The notes under the pieces are model-generated. The model was not told where the DNA came from. It was given only the letters and a program-made list of their open reading frames with translations, and ran no database searches. Both the position numbers and the translations under genes were made by a program. Shown here piece after piece: positions 62,446-64,000 of a stretch of 64,000 nucleotides of DNA (positions are counted from its first letter, which is position 1; the number at the start of each line of letters is the position of its first letter). Source of the DNA: Bacteroidia bacterium (lineage in GTDB: Bacteria; Bacteroidota; Bacteroidia; J057); the NCBI GenBank assembly GCA_033391075.1, contig JAWPMV010000001.1:4836001-4900000 (forward strand), in the 5' to 3' direction.

Positions 62446-63965
62446 TAGAATTGGAAATAGATAAAGGATTGTGGACTGGCGCCGTAGTTGAAAATGAGGT
62501 AAATCACCGTATAATAGAACATCCACCTACCCAGCCTCGGCAAGAAACTGAGTTCGAGAATGTATGCTCGATTTCGTTGTAACCATTCAAATACAAAGAA
62601 TGCCAATACCCAGGGCATAAATTTGGCCTGAGCCAAAGGATCGGGTAAAGCAAATAGATCAGCACTGAACATGGCCCCGATGTATTGAGCGGCATGGCCA
62701 ATAGATTCTGCCCGGAAAAATATATCTGTCAGTACGACAAAAGCGAATGTGATACAACCGCTGACTCCTGTCCACAGCAAAGGATGAAATTTCTTCTTCA
62801 ACTTCCTCCGCCTTTTCTTTGTCAGGGTCTCGTAAGCCAGTGCAAGCGCATGTAAGAAGCCCCACATGACAAAGGTATAATTAGCTCCATGCCACAATCC
62901 ACTGGTCGTAAAGGTGAATAGAATCGCAAAGAGGATCCCATAAGTGCCCCAGTTACGTCTCTTCAAAGCGATAGGAGTATAGATGTAGTCGATAAACCAG
63001 GTATTGAGAGAGATGTGCCAACGTCTCCAGAATTCGGAGATGGAAGAAGAGAAATAAGGCAACTTAAAATTATCAAGCAGCTTAAAGCCCAAGAGCCTCG
63101 CAGTACCTATGGCTATATCCGAATAGCCACTGAAGTCACCATATACCTGTACAGCAAAATAGATTCCTCCCAGCAACAATACACTCCCGGATAGTTCTTC
63201 ACTGGAGCCAAAGATCTGATTGGCATAAATCGCACAATTGTCTGCGATTACGATCTTTTTGAATAAGCCCCATAAGATTTGTTTCAAAGCTCCGCGTGAA
63301 GCTTCATAATCAAATTTCCTTCTTTTGGAAAATTGAGGAAGCAGATTGGACGCCCGTTCGATAGGCCCGGCCACCAATTGCGGAAAGAAACTCACGAAGG
63401 TGAAAAAGGAAACCGGATCTTTGGAGGGTTCCAATTTTCTCCGGTAAATATCCAGGGTATAGGAAAGGGTCTGAAAAGTATAAAAACTGATCCCTACCGG
63501 AAGGATCAATTGCAAGCTGCTGTAATGCAGATTTAATCCAAAAACAGAGAAAGCATCAATAAAAGACTCGATGAAAAAATTGAAATATTTGAAGAGTCCC
63601 AACATGCCGAGGTTCAGCCCCAGACTTATATATAGCAAACTCTTTCTCCGCTTCGCCTCTTCTGTCTTTCCCAATTGCAGGCCGACCCAATAGTCTGTAA
63701 TACTGCTCAATGCGATCAGGCCCAGAAAGCGCCAATCCCACCAACCATAAAAAGTATAGCTGGCAATGAGTAATAGGATATTCTGGCTTTGGATGCTTCG
63801 GCTCCCTTCAAATGGGCTCGAAACAGCTCCAGATAGCTTCTGGCCTGTATCAGCCGCTATGAGCTGTTTGCCTGTAAACCAAAGACGGACATCTTTCCAG
63901 GTAAACCAATAGAGCAGAAAGACTATTGGGAAAAATATGGCAAAGGTTAGTGAATTGAATAACAT
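62445..63965 (-). CDS. MBOAT-family membrane O-acyltransferase (AlgI-like)
   Basis: 506 residues and about 11-12 membrane spans. It opens MLFNSLTFAIFFPIVFLLYW, a hallmark of AlgI-like MBOATs. LPVGISFYTFQTLSYTLDIYR, FPQLVAGPIERASNLLPQF and the catalytic His in SGLWHGANYTFVMWGFLHAL follow. These proteins pass acetyl groups across the membrane to an external transferase that modifies a polysaccharide. The downstream SGNH-like gene overlaps its stop, making the two a likely functional pair. The acceptor polymer is unknown. Confidence 0.93.
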   Translation of the reverse strand: MLFNSLTFAIFFPIVFLLYWFTWKDVRLWFTGKQLIAADTGQKLSGAVSSPFEGSRSIQSQNILLLIASYTFYGWWDWRFLGLIALSSITDYWVGLQLGKTEEAKRRKSLLYISLGLNLGMLGLFKYFNFFIESFIDAFSVFGLNLHYSSLQLILPVGISFYTFQTLSYTLDIYRRKLEPSKDPVSFFTFVSFFPQLVAGPIERASNLLPQFSKRRKFDYEASRGALKQILWGLFKKIVIADNCAIYANQIFGSSEELSGSVLLLGGIYFAVQVYGDFSGYSDIAIGTARLLGFKLLDNFKLPYFSSSISEFWRRWHISLNTWFIDYIYTPIALKRRNWGTYGILFAILFTFTTSGLWHGANYTFVMWGFLHALALAYETLTKKRRRKLKKKFHPLLWTGVSGCITFAFVVLTDIFFRAESIGHAAQYIGAMFSADLFALPDPLAQAKFMPWVLAFFVFEWLQRNRAYILELSFLPRLGRWMFYYTVIYLIFNYGASPQSFIYFQF

Positions 63966-64000
63966 AAATTCAGTTTGGCTGAATATTCATACCAGACTCA

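Noticed and set aside
1-64000. tRNA, rRNA, riboswitch, prophage or insertion sequence
   Set aside because: I found no cloverleaf with a TTCRA loop, no rRNA-like stretch, no transposase or integrase frame and no recognisable riboswitch core. A covariance-model scan was not possible here.

Overview
The window looks like ordinary chromosome from a member of the Bacteroidota, probably a free-living, gliding, aerobic lineage near Saprospiria or Cytophagia. Several things point there. There is a mutY-ssb-gldE-gldD gliding-motility cluster beside HU and RNase G. Two large secreted proteins end in type A C-terminal sorting domains of the type IX secretion system. Futalosine hydrolase indicates menaquinone synthesis by the futalosine route. 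There are many lipoproteins, Bacteroidota-type promoters (TAnnTTTG -7 box), and the tiny basic MPCGKKRKRH-type protein. I saw no rRNA, tRNA, CRISPR array, insertion sequence or prophage.

Layout. 1-2117: truncated serine hydrolase, small membrane protein, ECF sigma factor and a membrane partner, all tightly packed on the plus strand. 2134-15305: exported or periplasmic metabolism, including a GT2 glycosyltransferase, a Nif3-like protein, a sugar isomerase with a DUF1080 glycoside-active lipoprotein, an AGE epimerase, an M28 peptidase, a BCCT transporter, a sulfatase and lactate permease. 15536-21120: GT39, a flippase-like membrane protein, an acyl-CoA carboxyltransferase and a SirB1-like protein. 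21238-27847: cell-surface and coiled-coil proteins plus MqnB. 27941-34660: rng, a 31-residue basic protein, a TPR protein and HU on the minus strand, divergent from mutY-ssb-gldE-gldD. 35339-38386: a secreted protein with six near-identical 111-residue repeats. 38714-50816: dnaE, a kinase-like phosphotransferase, a BamA-like protein, ArfB, a methyltransferase, and a row of serine hydrolase, amidohydrolase and gamma-glutamyltransferase genes. 50999-54497: a beta-barrel protein with an M43 metalloprotease, then an ECF sigma factor with a membrane partner, all on the minus strand. 54743-60280: the standout gene, below. 60319-63965: a Rossmann/DUF2520 protein and an MBOAT plus SGNH-like acyltransferase pair.

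The most unusual object is the 1845-residue protein at 54743-60280. It has a basic N-terminus, a P-loop NTPase (Walker A at residues 167-174, Walker B near 216-225), a helical middle, five degenerate 34-residue repeats, and then 31 perfectly in-register 34-residue (102-nt) repeats that are almost identical at the DNA level. The repeats are a mosaic of three sequence cassettes. The plan (NTPase plus internally homogenised superstructure repeats) resembles STAND/NLR-type recognition proteins, in which repeats expand and shuffle to change specificity. I could not match the 34-residue unit to a known repeat family. A role in phage defence or self/non-self recognition is inference only.

The intergenic regions carry recurring structure: long hairpins at convergent gene ends, nested GTCATCCCG-type palindromes, and a 104-bp element present at 23440-23543 and again at 61346-61449.
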